Of a DNA stretch of 64,000 nucleotides, positions 24,001-32,847 are shown one piece after another (position 1 is the first letter of the stretch; each line of letters opens with the position of its first letter). The DNA is taken from assembly GCF_001427605.1 (NCBI RefSeq), contig NZ_LMGZ01000002.1:84643-148642 (forward strand), in the 5' to 3' direction. The position numbers and the translations under genes are program-made. This stretch comes from Devosia sp. Root635. Its GTDB lineage: Bacteria; Pseudomonadota; Alphaproteobacteria; Rhizobiales; Devosiaceae. The notes below the pieces were generated by a model. The model ran no database searches. It was not told the origin of the DNA and was given only the letters and a program-made list of their open reading frames with translations.

Positions 24001-24444
24001 ATGGCAAGCGCGAATGGCGACGGCTTCGGGGACAATCCGCAAGGCGGCTTTTCCGCCGGGGCGTCGCTCGATGTCTACGAGGCCGTCTATCGGCTGGTGA
24101 TGACGGCCTATCGCTATCGCTGCGCGCTGACCGGCGAGCAGTTTACGCCCGATATTGGCCTCGTGCATCCCCATCTCGAAGTGGTGGCCATTCGCCCGCG
24201 CGATGCGGGTGGGCCGCTGGCCATCGACAATTACCTGGCGCTCGAAGAGCACGCGGCGCGTGCCTTCAGGGCCGGTCATTTCGTCATCGAGGACGACTAT
24301 CGGGTCGTCCCGCCCGTCGCCGGGGCACTGGCGCCGGCCATCCGCCCGCATGCCAGCGGGCACCTGCTGGTGCCCGACGAGCCGCTGTTCCGGCCCAATC
24401 CGGCCCATCTGGCCTTCCATCGGCGGATGGTCCTGGGCCGCTAG
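24001..24444 (+). CDS. Degenerate HNH-type domain protein, function unknown
   Basis: A 147-residue protein. The segment 'AYRYRCALTGEQF' followed by 'LEVVAIRPRDAGGPLAIDNY' and 'LALEEHAARAFRAGHFVIED' has the layout of HNH_2 nucleases (C-x-x-T-G, L-E-A-A-H-I-x-P, D-N-G-L-x-L-x-x-x-H-H-x-x-F-D-x-G). The key histidines appear replaced: A-H-I reads V-A-I and the H-H-x-x-F-D part reads E-H-A-A-R-A-F. It is therefore probably not an active nuclease. It lies between nadB and nadA on the opposite strand. The start has only a weak ribosome site, and the identification by eye is tentative. Confidence 0.6.
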   Translation: MASANGDGFGDNPQGGFSAGASLDVYEAVYRLVMTAYRYRCALTGEQFTPDIGLVHPHLEVVAIRPRDAGGPLAIDNYLALEEHAARAFRAGHFVIEDDYRVVPPVAGALAPAIRPHASGHLLVPDEPLFRPNPAHLAFHRRMVLGR

Positions 24445-24461
24445 GATCGTCGACATTCGGC

Positions 24462-24570
24462 CGGTACTGGCCTGCAAATGCCAGTTTTCTGCGCTTCCGG
24501 TGCTCACGTACAGAACGTACGCTGCGCTCCGGTTCTCGAAAACCGACATTTTCGGCTCAGCCCGGGTCGA
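24462..24570. repeat. Palindromic repeat, family B
   Basis: Core CTTCCGGTGCTCACGTAC (24494) and GTACGCTGCGCTCCGGTT (24517) with flanking arms CCAGTTTTCTG...CGAAAACCGACA. Similar elements lie at 43676, 49755 and 50177. Spurious reading frames through it resemble one another because of the shared repeat. It sits between the HNH-like gene and nadA. Confidence 0.8.
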
Positions 24571-24583
24571 ATGTTGATCGATC

Positions 24584-25651
24584 CTAATCGCCCTTCCGGC
24601 TCATCTCGATCATCCGCTCCACGGCGAGGCGGGCGGGTGGAATGATATAGTCGGGTACGGTGACTTCCTCGGTCATGGTGTGCAGGCTCCACAGCACGTT
24701 TTCGAGGTTGATGCGCTTCATGTGCGGGCAGATGTTGCAGCCGCGCAGGAAATCGACACCCGTCGTTTCGCTGGCCACATTGTCCGACATCGAGCATTCG
24801 GTGACCATGACGACGCGCGGCGGCTTGGTGGTCTTGACCCAGTCGATCATGGCCGCGGTCGAGCCGGCAAAATCCACCGCGTCGATCACCTCGGGTGGGC
24901 ATTCAGGATGGGCGATGATCTTGGCGGTGGGATAGGCGTGGCGGAGTTCGGAAATATCCTCGGCCGTGAAGGTCTCGTGCACCTCGCAGGCGCCGGCCCA
25001 GGTGATGACTTTCTTCTGCGTTTTCTTGGCGGTATTCTGTGCCAGATACTGGTCGGGGATCATGATGACCGTATCGCCCTCGACGCGGTTGACGATATCG
25101 AGCGCGTTGGACGAGGTGCAGCAGACATCGGTCACCGCTTTGACGGCCGCCGAGGTGTTCACATAGGTCACGACGGGCACGCCGGGATATTTCGCCTTCA
25201 TCATCAGCACGTCATCGGCCGTGATGGAGGAGGCGAGCGAGCAGCCGGCGCGGCTATCGGGAATGAGTACGGTCTTGTCGGGATTGAGCAGCTTGGAGGT
25301 CTCGGCCATGAAGTGCACGCCGCATTGCACAATCACCGATTGCTTGACCTTGGTTGCCTCGATGGCGAGTTGCAGGCTGTCGCCGACAATATCGGCGACG
25401 CCGTGATAGATTTGCGGCGTCTGGTAATTATGCGCCAGGATGACCGCATCCTTCTCCTTTTTCAGCCGGTTGATCTCGAAGATCAGCGGGGCATAGAAGG
25501 GCCATTCGATCTCGGGAATCTTGTCGCGGACGCGATCGAACACCTTCGCTGTGGCGCGTTCGACGGCCTTGGAGAACTTGAGATCGAAGTGATCGGCGAG
25601 GATGGCGCGCGCCTCATCGAGGGGCGTCACCGCGTTGATCGTCTGCACCAT
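24584..25651 (-). CDS. nadA: Quinolinate synthase
   Basis: A 355-residue iron-sulphur enzyme that condenses iminoaspartate with dihydroxyacetone phosphate to quinolinate, following NadB. Visible landmarks are '[20 protein letters not shown]' (substrate-binding His and Tyr), '[20 protein letters not shown]', 'CSLASSI', '[13 protein letters not shown]', 'HPECPPEV' and '[16 protein letters not shown]'. The cysteines expected to ligate the [4Fe-4S] cluster are present. Length is normal for the longer NadA class. The start ATG 25651 has GGA upstream. It pairs functionally with nadB. Confidence 0.93.
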   Translation of the reverse strand: MVQTINAVTPLDEARAILADHFDLKFSKAVERATAKVFDRVRDKIPEIEWPFYAPLIFEINRLKKEKDAVILAHNYQTPQIYHGVADIVGDSLQLAIEATKVKQSVIVQCGVHFMAETSKLLNPDKTVLIPDSRAGCSLASSITADDVLMMKAKYPGVPVVTYVNTSAAVKAVTDVCCTSSNALDIVNRVEGDTVIMIPDQYLAQNTAKKTQKKVITWAGACEVHETFTAEDISELRHAYPTAKIIAHPECPPEVIDAVDFAGSTAAMIDWVKTTKPPRVVMVTECSMSDNVASETTGVDFLRGCNICPHMKRINLENVLWSLHTMTEEVTVPDYIIPPARLAVERMIEMSRKGD

Positions 25652-25773
25652 GGACGTGTCCTCCCGAAGTCGAGGCGGAACCTAGGGATATTTTCCAGGC
25701 TTTTCAATGAACGGGGTTGCAGGAATTTCGCCAAGCTCCTAACCGTTCCCCAACAGCAAGACGAGGACCGACC

Positions 25774-26409
25774 ATGCCACAGGACGCCGCCGCCATTCGT
25801 TCCATCCTCTCGCTGGCTCCGGTCGTGCCGGTGATCATCCTCGACGATGTGAGCCAGGCGCGTCCGCTGGCCGAAGCGCTGGTTGCGGGCGGCTTGCCAA
25901 TCCTCGAGGTCACCTTGCGCACGCCCAATGCGCTCAAGGTGATGGAAGAAATGGCCAAGGTGACCGGCGCCATCGTCGGCTCGGGCACGGTGCGCACGGC
26001 CTTGCACATGAAGCAATCGGTCGATGCGGGCTGCCGTTTCATGGTGTCGCCGGGCATTTCGCCGCGCATTCTCGACGCTGCCGACGATATCGGCATTCCG
26101 CTACTGCCCGGCATCGCCACGCCGAGCGAAGCGATGACGGCGGCCGAGCGCGGCTACAGTTTCCTCAAATTCTTCCCGGCCGAAGCCAATGGCGGCGCTC
26201 CGGTGCTCAAGGCCTTCGCCTCGCCGCTGCCCGACATCACCTTTTGCCCGACCGGCGGCATCGATCCTGCCAAGGCCGGGGTCTATCTGGGACTGCCCAA
26301 TGTGATCTGCGTAGGCGGCTCGTGGATCATGCCGGCTGACGCGCTGGCCGCCGGTGACTGGGGCCGCATCGAGGCGCTGGCGCGCGAAGCGAGCGCGCTG
26401 CGGGGCTGA
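25774..26409 (+). CDS. eda: KDPG/KHG aldolase
   Basis: A 211-residue class I aldolase cleaving 2-keto-3-deoxy-6-phosphogluconate to pyruvate and glyceraldehyde 3-phosphate (Entner-Doudoroff pathway). Seen are 'VVPVIILDDVSQARPLAEAL', 'GGLPILEVTLRTPNALKVME' (catalytic Glu, T-L-R-T), 'IVGSGTVRTALHMKQSVDAG', 'FMVSPGIS' and the Schiff-base lysine in 'GYSFLKFFPAEANGG', then 'CPTGGI' and 'CVGGSWI'. The start is ATG 25774 with ACGAGGA. The ModE-like gene follows after 6 bp, probably co-transcribed. Confidence 0.92.
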   Translation: MPQDAAAIRSILSLAPVVPVIILDDVSQARPLAEALVAGGLPILEVTLRTPNALKVMEEMAKVTGAIVGSGTVRTALHMKQSVDAGCRFMVSPGISPRILDAADDIGIPLLPGIATPSEAMTAAERGYSFLKFFPAEANGGAPVLKAFASPLPDITFCPTGGIDPAKAGVYLGLPNVICVGGSWIMPADALAAGDWGRIEALAREASALRG

Positions 26410-26415
26410 TCCGAC

Positions 26416-26784
26416 ATGGCCGATTTCCCCGAGGACGGCCTTACCCATCTGCGTGTTACCCTTTCCGACGCGGCCTATATCGGGCCGGGCCGGGCGGACC
26501 TGCTTGAGCTGATCGGCAAGACCGGCTCGATCTCGGCTGCCGGCAAAGCCATGGGCATGAGCTACAAGCGGGCCTGGGGTCTGGTGCAGGCGCTCAACGA
26601 AGGCTTCGGGCAGGCGCTGGTGGAATCGAGTCGTGGTGGCGCCAGCCAGGGCGGGGCGCAGCTTACCGGGGCGGGTCGCGTGGTGCTCGAGCGCTACCGG
26701 GCCATGCAAGACAAGACCCGCGCTGCGATTGCCGATGACGTTGCGGCGCTGCGGCAGACGTTCGATATGTCCAAGCGGAAATAA
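26416..26784 (+). CDS. ModE-like winged-helix regulator (N-domain only)
   Basis: A 122-residue protein comprising the ModE-type winged helix: 'RADLLELIGKTGSISAAGKA' then 'MGMSYKRAWGLVQALNEGFG' and 'VESSRGGASQGGAQLTGAGR'. The molybdate-binding MOP domains of full ModE are absent, as in the short ModE/LysR-like N-domain proteins common in alphaproteobacteria. It begins 6 bp after eda and is followed by modA. It probably represses modAB by binding the inverted repeat at 26819-26842; how molybdate is sensed without a MOP domain is not clear. Confidence 0.83.
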   Translation: MADFPEDGLTHLRVTLSDAAYIGPGRADLLELIGKTGSISAAGKAMGMSYKRAWGLVQALNEGFGQALVESSRGGASQGGAQLTGAGRVVLERYRAMQDKTRAAIADDVAALRQTFDMSKRK

Positions 26785-26818
26785 CGCTTGCCTTGCCCCA
26801 TGAGGCTGGGCAAAAAAT

Positions 26819-26842
26819 CGATATGGATTTCAAACCATATCG
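26819..26842. promoter_or_regulatory. ModE-type operator overlapping the modA ribosome site
   Basis: Perfect inverted repeat CGATATGG-N8-CCATATCG. It resembles the ModE consensus (CGnTATAT-N6-ATATAnCG) and lies directly upstream of modA, with its right end shared with the CGGAG ribosome site and 9 bp from the ATG. Repression by the adjacent ModE-like protein is inferred. Confidence 0.78.
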
Positions 26843-26851
26843 GAGCTTTCG

Positions 26852-27583
26852 ATGAACCGCATGATCCTGGGCGCGCTGGCCGGCCTGCTGCTTTCCACCG
26901 CTGCGCATGCCGGAACGGTCAGCGTCGCCGTGGCGGCCAATTTCACCAAGGTCGCCGAGGAACTGGCGCCGCTGTTCAAGGCGGAAACCGGTCATGACGT
27001 GAGTTACAGTTTTGGCGCCACCGGGCAGCTCCATACCCAGATCAGCCAGGGGGCGCCGTTCGAAGTGTTCCTCGCGGCCGATGACGAACGCCCGACGCGC
27101 GCCGTCACCGAGGGCTTTGGCGTCGAGGGGAGCGTGTTCACCTATGCCGTCGGGGCGCTGGCGCTTTACAGCACCTCGATCGACCTGAGTGATGGCAAGG
27201 CGGTGCTGGAGGCGGGGGCGTTCGAGAAGATTGCCATCGCCGATCCGGCGACCGCGCCCTATGGACAGGCCGCGACCGAGGCCATCGCCGCGCTCGGCCT
27301 CACCGATGCCATCACCCCCAAGCTGGTGACCGGCGAGAACATCACGCAGACGCTGCAATTCGTCGAAAGCGGCAATGCCGAACTCGGCTTTGTCGCCGCC
27401 AGCCAGGTCGCGGGTAAAACCGGCGTGTGGATCGTCCCGGCCGAGCTGTTCGAGCCCATCCGCCAGGATGGGGTGCTGCTCAAGACCGGCGAGGCCAACC
27501 CGGCGGCCACGGCCTATGTCGATTTCCTCAAGAGCGATGCGGCTATCGGCGTGATAGAAGCGGCGGGCTATGTCGTCGAGTAA
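26852..27583 (+). CDS. modA: Molybdate ABC transporter periplasmic binding protein
   Basis: A 243-residue binding protein with a signal peptide (cleavage after AHA, residue 20). The mature protein shows 'VSVAVAANFTKVAEELAPLF', 'VSYSFGATGQLHTQISQGAP' (oxyanion-binding Ser and Thr/Gly), 'PFEVFLAADDERP', 'IAIADPATAPYGQAA' and 'LGFVAASQVAG'. ModA captures molybdate or tungstate and delivers it to ModB. The start is 9 bp after the ModE-type operator. It is followed by modB after 12 bp. Confidence 0.92.
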   Translation: MNRMILGALAGLLLSTAAHAGTVSVAVAANFTKVAEELAPLFKAETGHDVSYSFGATGQLHTQISQGAPFEVFLAADDERPTRAVTEGFGVEGSVFTYAVGALALYSTSIDLSDGKAVLEAGAFEKIAIADPATAPYGQAATEAIAALGLTDAITPKLVTGENITQTLQFVESGNAELGFVAASQVAGKTGVWIVPAELFEPIRQDGVLLKTGEANPAATAYVDFLKSDAAIGVIEAAGYVVE

Positions 27584-27595
27584 GCGGATCGCGGG

Positions 27596-28276
27596 ATGAG
27601 CTTTGCCGATATCTGGACCCCGGTCAGCCTGACGCTGAGCCTGGCCACGATCAACACCATCATCCTGCTTCTCATCGGTACGCCGATCGCCTGGTGGCTG
27701 GCGCGCAGCAAGAGCCGCTATCGCGAACTGGTGGGGGCGGTGGTGGCCATGCCGCTGGTGCTGCCGCCGACCGTGCTCGGCTTCTACCTGCTTATCGCGC
27801 TGGGGCCCAATGGGCCCGGCGGGTGGATTGCCGGGCTCTGGGGCGGACGCACGCTGGCCTTTTCCTTCACGGGGCTGGTTATCGGCTCGTTCTTTTATTC
27901 GCTGCCCTTCATGGTGCAGCCGTTGCGCAACGGCTTTGCTGCCATCGGCAATGATCCGCTGGAAGTGGCGTCGAGCCTGGGGGCCAGCGACTGGCAGCGC
28001 TTCTGGCGCGTGGCGCTGCCGCTGGCGCGGCCGGGCTATATTACCGGCGCGGTGATGACCTTTGCCCATACGGTGGGCGAATTCGGCGTGGTGCTGATGA
28101 TCGGCGGCAATATTCCGGGCCAGACCAAGGTGATCGCCATCGCGCTTTACGACTATGTCGAGCGCCTGCAATGGGGCGAGGCGCATGTGATCGCGCTGGG
28201 CATGGTCATCTTCGCCTTCGTGGTCATCGCGGTGACGCTGACCATCGACAGGCGGGTCAATGTGCCGATGCCCTAG
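27596..28276 (+). CDS. modB: Molybdate ABC transporter permease
   Basis: A 226-residue permease with five to six membrane segments. It has the CysTW/ModB signature 'AMPLVLPPTVLGFYLLIALG' and the EAA loop 'VASSLGASDWQRFWRVALPL' with 'ARPGYITGAVMTFAHTVGEF'. Length is normal for ModB. Its TAG stop shares the palindrome CTAG with the stop of the convergent truncated ligD gene. No modC ATPase gene follows, so the transporter set is incomplete in this window. Confidence 0.92.
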   Translation: MSFADIWTPVSLTLSLATINTIILLLIGTPIAWWLARSKSRYRELVGAVVAMPLVLPPTVLGFYLLIALGPNGPGGWIAGLWGGRTLAFSFTGLVIGSFFYSLPFMVQPLRNGFAAIGNDPLEVASSLGASDWQRFWRVALPLARPGYITGAVMTFAHTVGEFGVVLMIGGNIPGQTKVIAIALYDYVERLQWGEAHVIALGMVIFAFVVIAVTLTIDRRVNVPMP

Positions 28277-28914
28277 CTCGCGGGCGAAGCCACGGCGCTC
28301 CACATGGCCTTGGTGATCGACTGGGTGGTGGAGGCGTAATATTTCCACGGGTCGGGCAGTTTTGCCCGCTTCACGGCGTGGCCGGTGACGAGGGCATAGC
28401 TTTCCAGCGCCCAGGCGGAAAGTTCGGTGCGGATGTCGAGGGCCGCTGTCCGGACATGGGCGAAATCCATGCCCTCGTCGGGATCGATATCGAAAACCAC
28501 GCGCTCGGGCTTTTCGATATCATCGAACCGGGCGCCCCAGAGATGCCATTCGAGCACATTCATCTGTGTCCCGGCGATCAGGCCGGCCAGGTCGGTGACA
28601 TAGAAATAGTTATCGGTGCTGCCGTCTTTCTCGGTGATGGGGGAGGAGGCCATGGCGTCGGGAAAGCCGCCGGTATCGTGCTTCTGGAAGAAGCAGAATT
28701 TCGAGCGGCCCTGCGGACAGCGCAGCAGGCTGAGCGGGCGGTTTTCCACATAGGGCAGCATGCGCTCGGCCACCGCGGCATAATAGGCGACGAGATCGGC
28801 CTTGGTGACGCCCTGGCCGGGATAGACCACGCGATCGGGGCTGGTGAGCTTGATGCCGGCGGCTGCGGCGGCAGCGAGGCCGGAATTGGGGTTGAGCGGG
28901 GTTGGCTGGGTCAC
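28273..28914 (-). CDS. ligD: Truncated LigD polymerase-domain protein
   Basis: A 213-residue protein from GTG 28914, which has a perfectly spaced AGGAGG. It is clearly the LigD polymerase (primase-like) domain used in non-homologous end joining: '[20 protein letters not shown]', '[19 protein letters not shown]', '[12 protein letters not shown]', '[20 protein letters not shown]' and the metal-binding '[13 protein letters not shown]'. Homology stops at 'ESYALVTG'. The conserved G-G-K-G-x-H-V-x-V-P core and the rest of the domain (roughly the last 100 residues) are missing and replaced by an unrelated tail of about 35 residues. It lacks the third catalytic Asp and is probably non-functional, a gene remnant or fusion. 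Confidence 0.8.
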   Translation of the reverse strand: MTQPTPLNPNSGLAAAAAAGIKLTSPDRVVYPGQGVTKADLVAYYAAVAERMLPYVENRPLSLLRCPQGRSKFCFFQKHDTGGFPDAMASSPITEKDGSTDNYFYVTDLAGLIAGTQMNVLEWHLWGARFDDIEKPERVVFDIDPDEGMDFAHVRTAALDIRTELSAWALESYALVTGHAVKRAKLPDPWKYYASTTQSITKAMWSAVASPAS

Positions 28915-29050
28915 TACGGGCCTCCTGCCGATGGCGGGCGTCCTGTCGCCCGCCTGTTCAACGTTGCGCGCTGTTCCGCGTTCCAGTGCGTTGCGCTGTT
29001 CTCCTGGCAACCCTACAGTCAGGCCCATGAAGTCCAAGGGAGAATCAGCG

Positions 29051-30037
29051 ATGGAACTATTCGATGGCTTTGCGCTCGATGGCCTCAGCATTACGCTGAT
29101 CGGCCTGGGTATCCTCGCACTCCTGGTCTTGTTCGCCGGCGCCAAGACGGTGCCGCAAGGCTATAATTTCACGGTGGAGCGCTTCGGCAAATATACCCGC
29201 ACGCTCAAGCCCGGCCTCAACCTGATCGTGCCGTTCATCGATGGCATCGGCAAGCGGATCAACGTCATGGAGCAGGTGCTCGACGTGCCGCACCAGGAGG
29301 TGATCACCCGCGACAACGCCTCGATCACCGCCAATGGCGTGACTTTCTACCAGATATTGGACGCGGCGGCGGCGGCCTATGAGGTGGCCAATCTCGAAAA
29401 CGCGATTCTCAACCTCACCATGACCAATATCCGTACGGTGATGGGTTCGATGGACCTCGATGAGCTGCTCAGCCATCGCGACGAGATCAATGAACGGCTG
29501 CTGCGTGTGGTGGATACGGCCGTGTCGCCCTGGGGCGTCAAGATCACCCGCATCGAGATCAAGGATATCGACCCGCCCAAGGACCTGGTGGATTCGATGG
29601 GCCGCCAGATGAAGGCGGAACGCGAGAAGCGCGCCACCATTCTGGAAGCCGAAGGCCGCCGCCAGTCGGCCATCCTGCAGGCCGAAGGCGCCAAGCAGGC
29701 GCAGGTTCTGGAAGCCGAGGGCCGCCGGGAAGCGGCTTTCCGCGACGCCGAGGCGCGCGAACGTTCGGCCGAAGCCGAAGCCAAGGCAACGCAGATGGTG
29801 AGCGACGCCATCGCTTCGGGCAGCGTGCAGGCCATCAACTATTTCGTCGCCAACAATTATATCGAGGCCTTGGGCAAGATCGCCACCTCGCCCAACCAGA
29901 AGGTGCTGATGCTGCCGGTCGAGGCGGCCAGCGTCATCGGCTCGATCGGCGGCATTGCCGAAATCGCCCGCGAAACCTTCGGCGGCGGGGCGCCTTCGAC
30001 GCCGGTCCGTCCGAGCCGCCCGCCATCGGCCGGCTGA
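29051..30037 (+). CDS. SPFH/band 7 (stomatin-like) membrane protein
   Basis: A 328-residue stomatin/prohibitin-type protein. One N-terminal membrane helix ('[20 protein letters not shown]') is followed by the SPFH domain ('[20 protein letters not shown]', '[20 protein letters not shown]', '[17 protein letters not shown]', '[19 protein letters not shown]'). A long Glu/Ala/Arg-rich coiled coil (about residues 190-260) contains the repeated 'ILEAEGRRQ', 'ILQAEGAKQ' and 'VLEAEGRRE'. Such proteins form oligomeric membrane scaffolds. The start ATG 29051 has AGGGAG. It forms an operon with the NfeD gene 13 bp downstream, the usual partner. Confidence 0.92.
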   Translation: MELFDGFALDGLSITLIGLGILALLVLFAGAKTVPQGYNFTVERFGKYTRTLKPGLNLIVPFIDGIGKRINVMEQVLDVPHQEVITRDNASITANGVTFYQILDAAAAAYEVANLENAILNLTMTNIRTVMGSMDLDELLSHRDEINERLLRVVDTAVSPWGVKITRIEIKDIDPPKDLVDSMGRQMKAEREKRATILEAEGRRQSAILQAEGAKQAQVLEAEGRREAAFRDAEARERSAEAEAKATQMVSDAIASGSVQAINYFVANNYIEALGKIATSPNQKVLMLPVEAASVIGSIGGIAEIARETFGGGAPSTPVRPSRPPSAG

Positions 30038-30050
30038 CAGGAGAAACGCC

Positions 30051-30500
30051 ATGCAGGTCATTGACTTCATCGCGGGCAATGGCCCCTGGGCCTGGATCGT
30101 CGCAGGACTGGTACTGCTGGGGCTGGAATTGGCCGTGCCCGGCGGCTTCCTGTTGTGGATGGGCATTTCGGGCATCGTCACCGGGCTCATCGTGCTGTTC
30201 CAGCCGATCGGTTGGCCGCTGCAATGGCTGATCTTCGGCGTGCTGTCGCTGGTCACGATTGCAATCTGGGTGCGCTGGACGCGCAGCCGGCCGGCGGCCA
30301 CCGACCGGCCCTATCTCAACCGCCGGGCCGACCAGTTCATCGGCCAGGAGGCAGTGCTCGAACAGGCGATCCAGCAGGGCTTCGGCCGCATCGTGCTGGG
30401 CGATACGGTCTGGCGGGTTTCCGGTGTCGACATGCCGGCGGGGCAGCGGGTGCGGATCGTGGGCAATTCGGGGGCAGTGCTCAAGGTCGAGGCGGCCTGA
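30051..30500 (+). CDS. NfeD family protein (short form)
   Basis: A 149-residue NfeD1b-type protein. Two to three hydrophobic helices ('AWIVAGLVLLGLELAVPGGF', 'IVTGLIVLFQPIGWPLQWLI', 'LVTIAIWVRWT') are followed by an OB-fold domain ending 'DTVWRVSGVDMPAGQRVRIV'. It lacks a ClpP-like protease domain. NfeD and stomatin partners are almost always adjacent and probably form a membrane complex affecting membrane microdomains. ATG 30051 has ACAGGAGAAA. Confidence 0.9.
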   Translation: MQVIDFIAGNGPWAWIVAGLVLLGLELAVPGGFLLWMGISGIVTGLIVLFQPIGWPLQWLIFGVLSLVTIAIWVRWTRSRPAATDRPYLNRRADQFIGQEAVLEQAIQQGFGRIVLGDTVWRVSGVDMPAGQRVRIVGNSGAVLKVEAA

Positions 30501-30585
30501 CAAGGTTTCGTTAACCATAAGGTGGAAGGATCGCCGCGCGCCCGCGCATCTTGCCGCGGGCCGATTTCGGTTGGCGGAGAGCATC

Positions 30586-31872
30586 TTGCCCTTGTGGTGG
30601 CGACAGACGGCAAGACAGGCAGGCGCTACCGCGCTCTGCGCCCTTTGCCTTGCCGCGCCGGCATTGGCGCAATCCAGGTCCGCCGGCGATGGCTCGGACA
30701 CCGACAATGAGCGGCTGCTGCCCGATGTCTATCCGGCCGGACCGGTGCTCGACAGCGGCGAATGGCTGCGCGAACCCTATGACCCGCTGTTCGATCTCGA
30801 CTGGTCGGTGGCCCTGCGCGGCGGCTACACCAAGGCCACCGCGGGTGAACGCTTCGATATCAGGCTGGTGCCGACGATCGGGCTCGAGCATATCGGTACG
30901 CGCTCGGCGATCAATTTCGACGCCAGCACCGAGATCGTCCGGCCCAGCGAAGGCGGCAAAATCGATATCGGTGCGCTGCGGCTGGGGCTGCAGACCGGCT
31001 ATGACCTCGATGGCGTCACCCGCGCCACCGCCAATGGCAACCTGTCGCTGACCCAGGCGATGCCGGGCACGCCGGGATTGGCAACCGATATCGCCATTGC
31101 ACCGCAAACCATTACCGTTGGTGGCGATGTGGGTGTCACGCGCCAGTTCGGCAAGTTCAACATCGGCGTCACCGGTGCCGCGCAGCGCAATGTTTTCGGC
31201 CCGACGACGCTGACCACGGCTGTCGTCACCGACAATTCCGAGCAGAATTACTGGGCGCTTGACGCGGGTTTGCGGGTCGGCTTCCAGGTTACCCCGATCT
31301 TCGAGGTGTTCGGCCAGGCCGGGGCTGGGCGAGATATCTTCGATCGGCCGTCCACGGCCCTCGCCGCCTATCCCAATGCCACCGACGTCACGCTCAAAGG
31401 CGGGGTGACGGGCCGCTGGAACGATATCCTCGAGGTCACGGCTTCGACCGGTGTGGGGCTGCGGCGCTTCGATGCGGCAAGCCTGGGCGAGGTTGTCACC
31501 CAGCTCTACGATGCGCATATCACCTTCACGCCCGATCCGACCTGGCGGATGACGGCTGGCTTTGCCACCACCGTCGCGCCGCCCGGCCCCAATGGCGGCG
31601 GTACGGCGCGAGTGGATTACACGGCCAATGCCGAGGTCGCCTATACCGTCAATTCCTGGCTGGCGTTGCGGGCGCTGGCCGACTGGAACGCAGCGCGTTT
31701 TGCCGGCAGCGCGGATACCGAAACTGGCTACGGGCTGGGGGCGGGCGCCGACTACAAGGTCAACGCCCACACCGCCCTGTCCGCGGATTACGGCTACGAT
31801 CACTCCGAGAGTACGGCGAACGGCACGCAGGACGCGCACCGCATCACCGTGGGCATCACGCTTTCGCGCTAG
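30586..31872 (+). CDS. Outer-membrane beta-barrel protein (BBP2-like)
   Basis: A 428-residue exported protein. TTG at 30586 is the likely start (GGAGA 6-8 bp upstream), giving a signal peptide ending '[10 protein letters not shown]'. The mature protein alternates hydrophobic and polar residues over many predicted strands, for example '[17 protein letters not shown]', '[20 protein letters not shown]' and '[20 protein letters not shown]', and ends in a terminal strand '[11 protein letters not shown]'. This fits the beta-barrel porin 2 (BBP2) group of alphaproteobacterial outer-membrane proteins. Its ligand is unknown. It overlaps the convergent galU gene by 4 bp. Confidence 0.78.
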   Translation: MPLWWRQTARQAGATALCALCLAAPALAQSRSAGDGSDTDNERLLPDVYPAGPVLDSGEWLREPYDPLFDLDWSVALRGGYTKATAGERFDIRLVPTIGLEHIGTRSAINFDASTEIVRPSEGGKIDIGALRLGLQTGYDLDGVTRATANGNLSLTQAMPGTPGLATDIAIAPQTITVGGDVGVTRQFGKFNIGVTGAAQRNVFGPTTLTTAVVTDNSEQNYWALDAGLRVGFQVTPIFEVFGQAGAGRDIFDRPSTALAAYPNATDVTLKGGVTGRWNDILEVTASTGVGLRRFDAASLGEVVTQLYDAHITFTPDPTWRMTAGFATTVAPPGPNGGGTARVDYTANAEVAYTVNSWLALRALADWNAARFAGSADTETGYGLGAGADYKVNAHTALSADYGYDHSESTANGTQDAHRITVGITLSR

Positions 31873-32762
31873 AGGTGATCCTCAAGATCGAGATTGCGCA
31901 GTTCCTTGAGGAAACCCTCGCGGATGTCGTCGCGATCCAGGGCGAAGACGACATTGGCGGTCAGAAAGCCCAGCTTGGAGCCACAGTCGAAGACCTTGCC
32001 GTCATACTTGACGCCGGTGAAGGCTTGTTCCTGCATCAGGAGCTGCATGGCATCGGTGAGCTGGATTTCGCCGCCGGCGCCTTTGGTCTGCTGGGCCAGG
32101 AGGGTGAAGATTTCCGGCTGAAGGATATAGCGGCCGGAAATGAACAGGTTGGACGGCGCCTCTTCGCGCCTGGGCTTTTCGACCATGCCGTCGATCTTGA
32201 AGCCGGTATCAGTGCCTTCGCCGCGCACGACCACGCCATAGGAGGACACATCCTCCCAGGCGCATTCCTCGACGCCAATGACATTGCCGCCTGTTTCCTC
32301 ATAGGCGTCCATCATCTGCCGGAGGACGCCGGGCCTGGCGCGGAACACCATGTCGGGCAGCAGCAGGGCGAAGGGCTGGTCGCCGACAATGTCGCGGGCG
32401 CACCAGACGGCATGGCCAAGGCCCAGGGGCTCCTGCTGGCGAGTGAAGCTGGTGCGGCCGGCCGAGGGCAGTTCCTTGCGCAACTCGTCGAGGGCCTGCG
32501 TCTTGCCGCGCGCTTCCAGCGTTGCCTCAAGCTCGAACTGGCGGTCGAAATGATCCTCGATGACGGCCTTGTTGCGACCGGTGACGAAAACGAAATGCTC
32601 GATGCCGGCCTCGCGGGCCTCGTCGACCGCATACTGGATCAATGGACGATCGACGACCGTCAGCATTTCCTTGGGCATAGCCTTGGTGGCAGGAAGGAAA
32701 CGGGTTCCGAGGCCGGCGACGGGAAATACGGCCGTTCTGACGCGCTTGGGCAAATCATGCAC
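31869..32762 (-). CDS. galU: UTP-glucose-1-phosphate uridylyltransferase
   Basis: A 297-residue nucleotidyltransferase making UDP-glucose from glucose 1-phosphate and UTP. Motifs are '[20 protein letters not shown]' with '[19 protein letters not shown]', '[19 protein letters not shown]', '[20 protein letters not shown]', 'LLPDMVF', '[20 protein letters not shown]' and '[13 protein letters not shown]'. The start is GTG 32762 or possibly TTG 32753, which is better spaced from GGAG; family homology begins at residue 8. It is divergent from galE, so UDP-glucose and UDP-galactose synthesis are adjacent. Confidence 0.93.
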   Translation of the reverse strand: MHDLPKRVRTAVFPVAGLGTRFLPATKAMPKEMLTVVDRPLIQYAVDEAREAGIEHFVFVTGRNKAVIEDHFDRQFELEATLEARGKTQALDELRKELPSAGRTSFTRQQEPLGLGHAVWCARDIVGDQPFALLLPDMVFRARPGVLRQMMDAYEETGGNVIGVEECAWEDVSSYGVVVRGEGTDTGFKIDGMVEKPRREEAPSNLFISGRYILQPEIFTLLAQQTKGAGGEIQLTDAMQLLMQEQAFTGVKYDGKVFDCGSKLGFLTANVVFALDRDDIREGFLKELRNLDLEDHL

Positions 32763-32847
32763 TCCATGCTGGGATCAATGTAAAGCTATCTCAACCTCTG
32801 TAAAATATCATCAAGGCGATTAAGCGATTGAAATTCGGAGTTAATCC

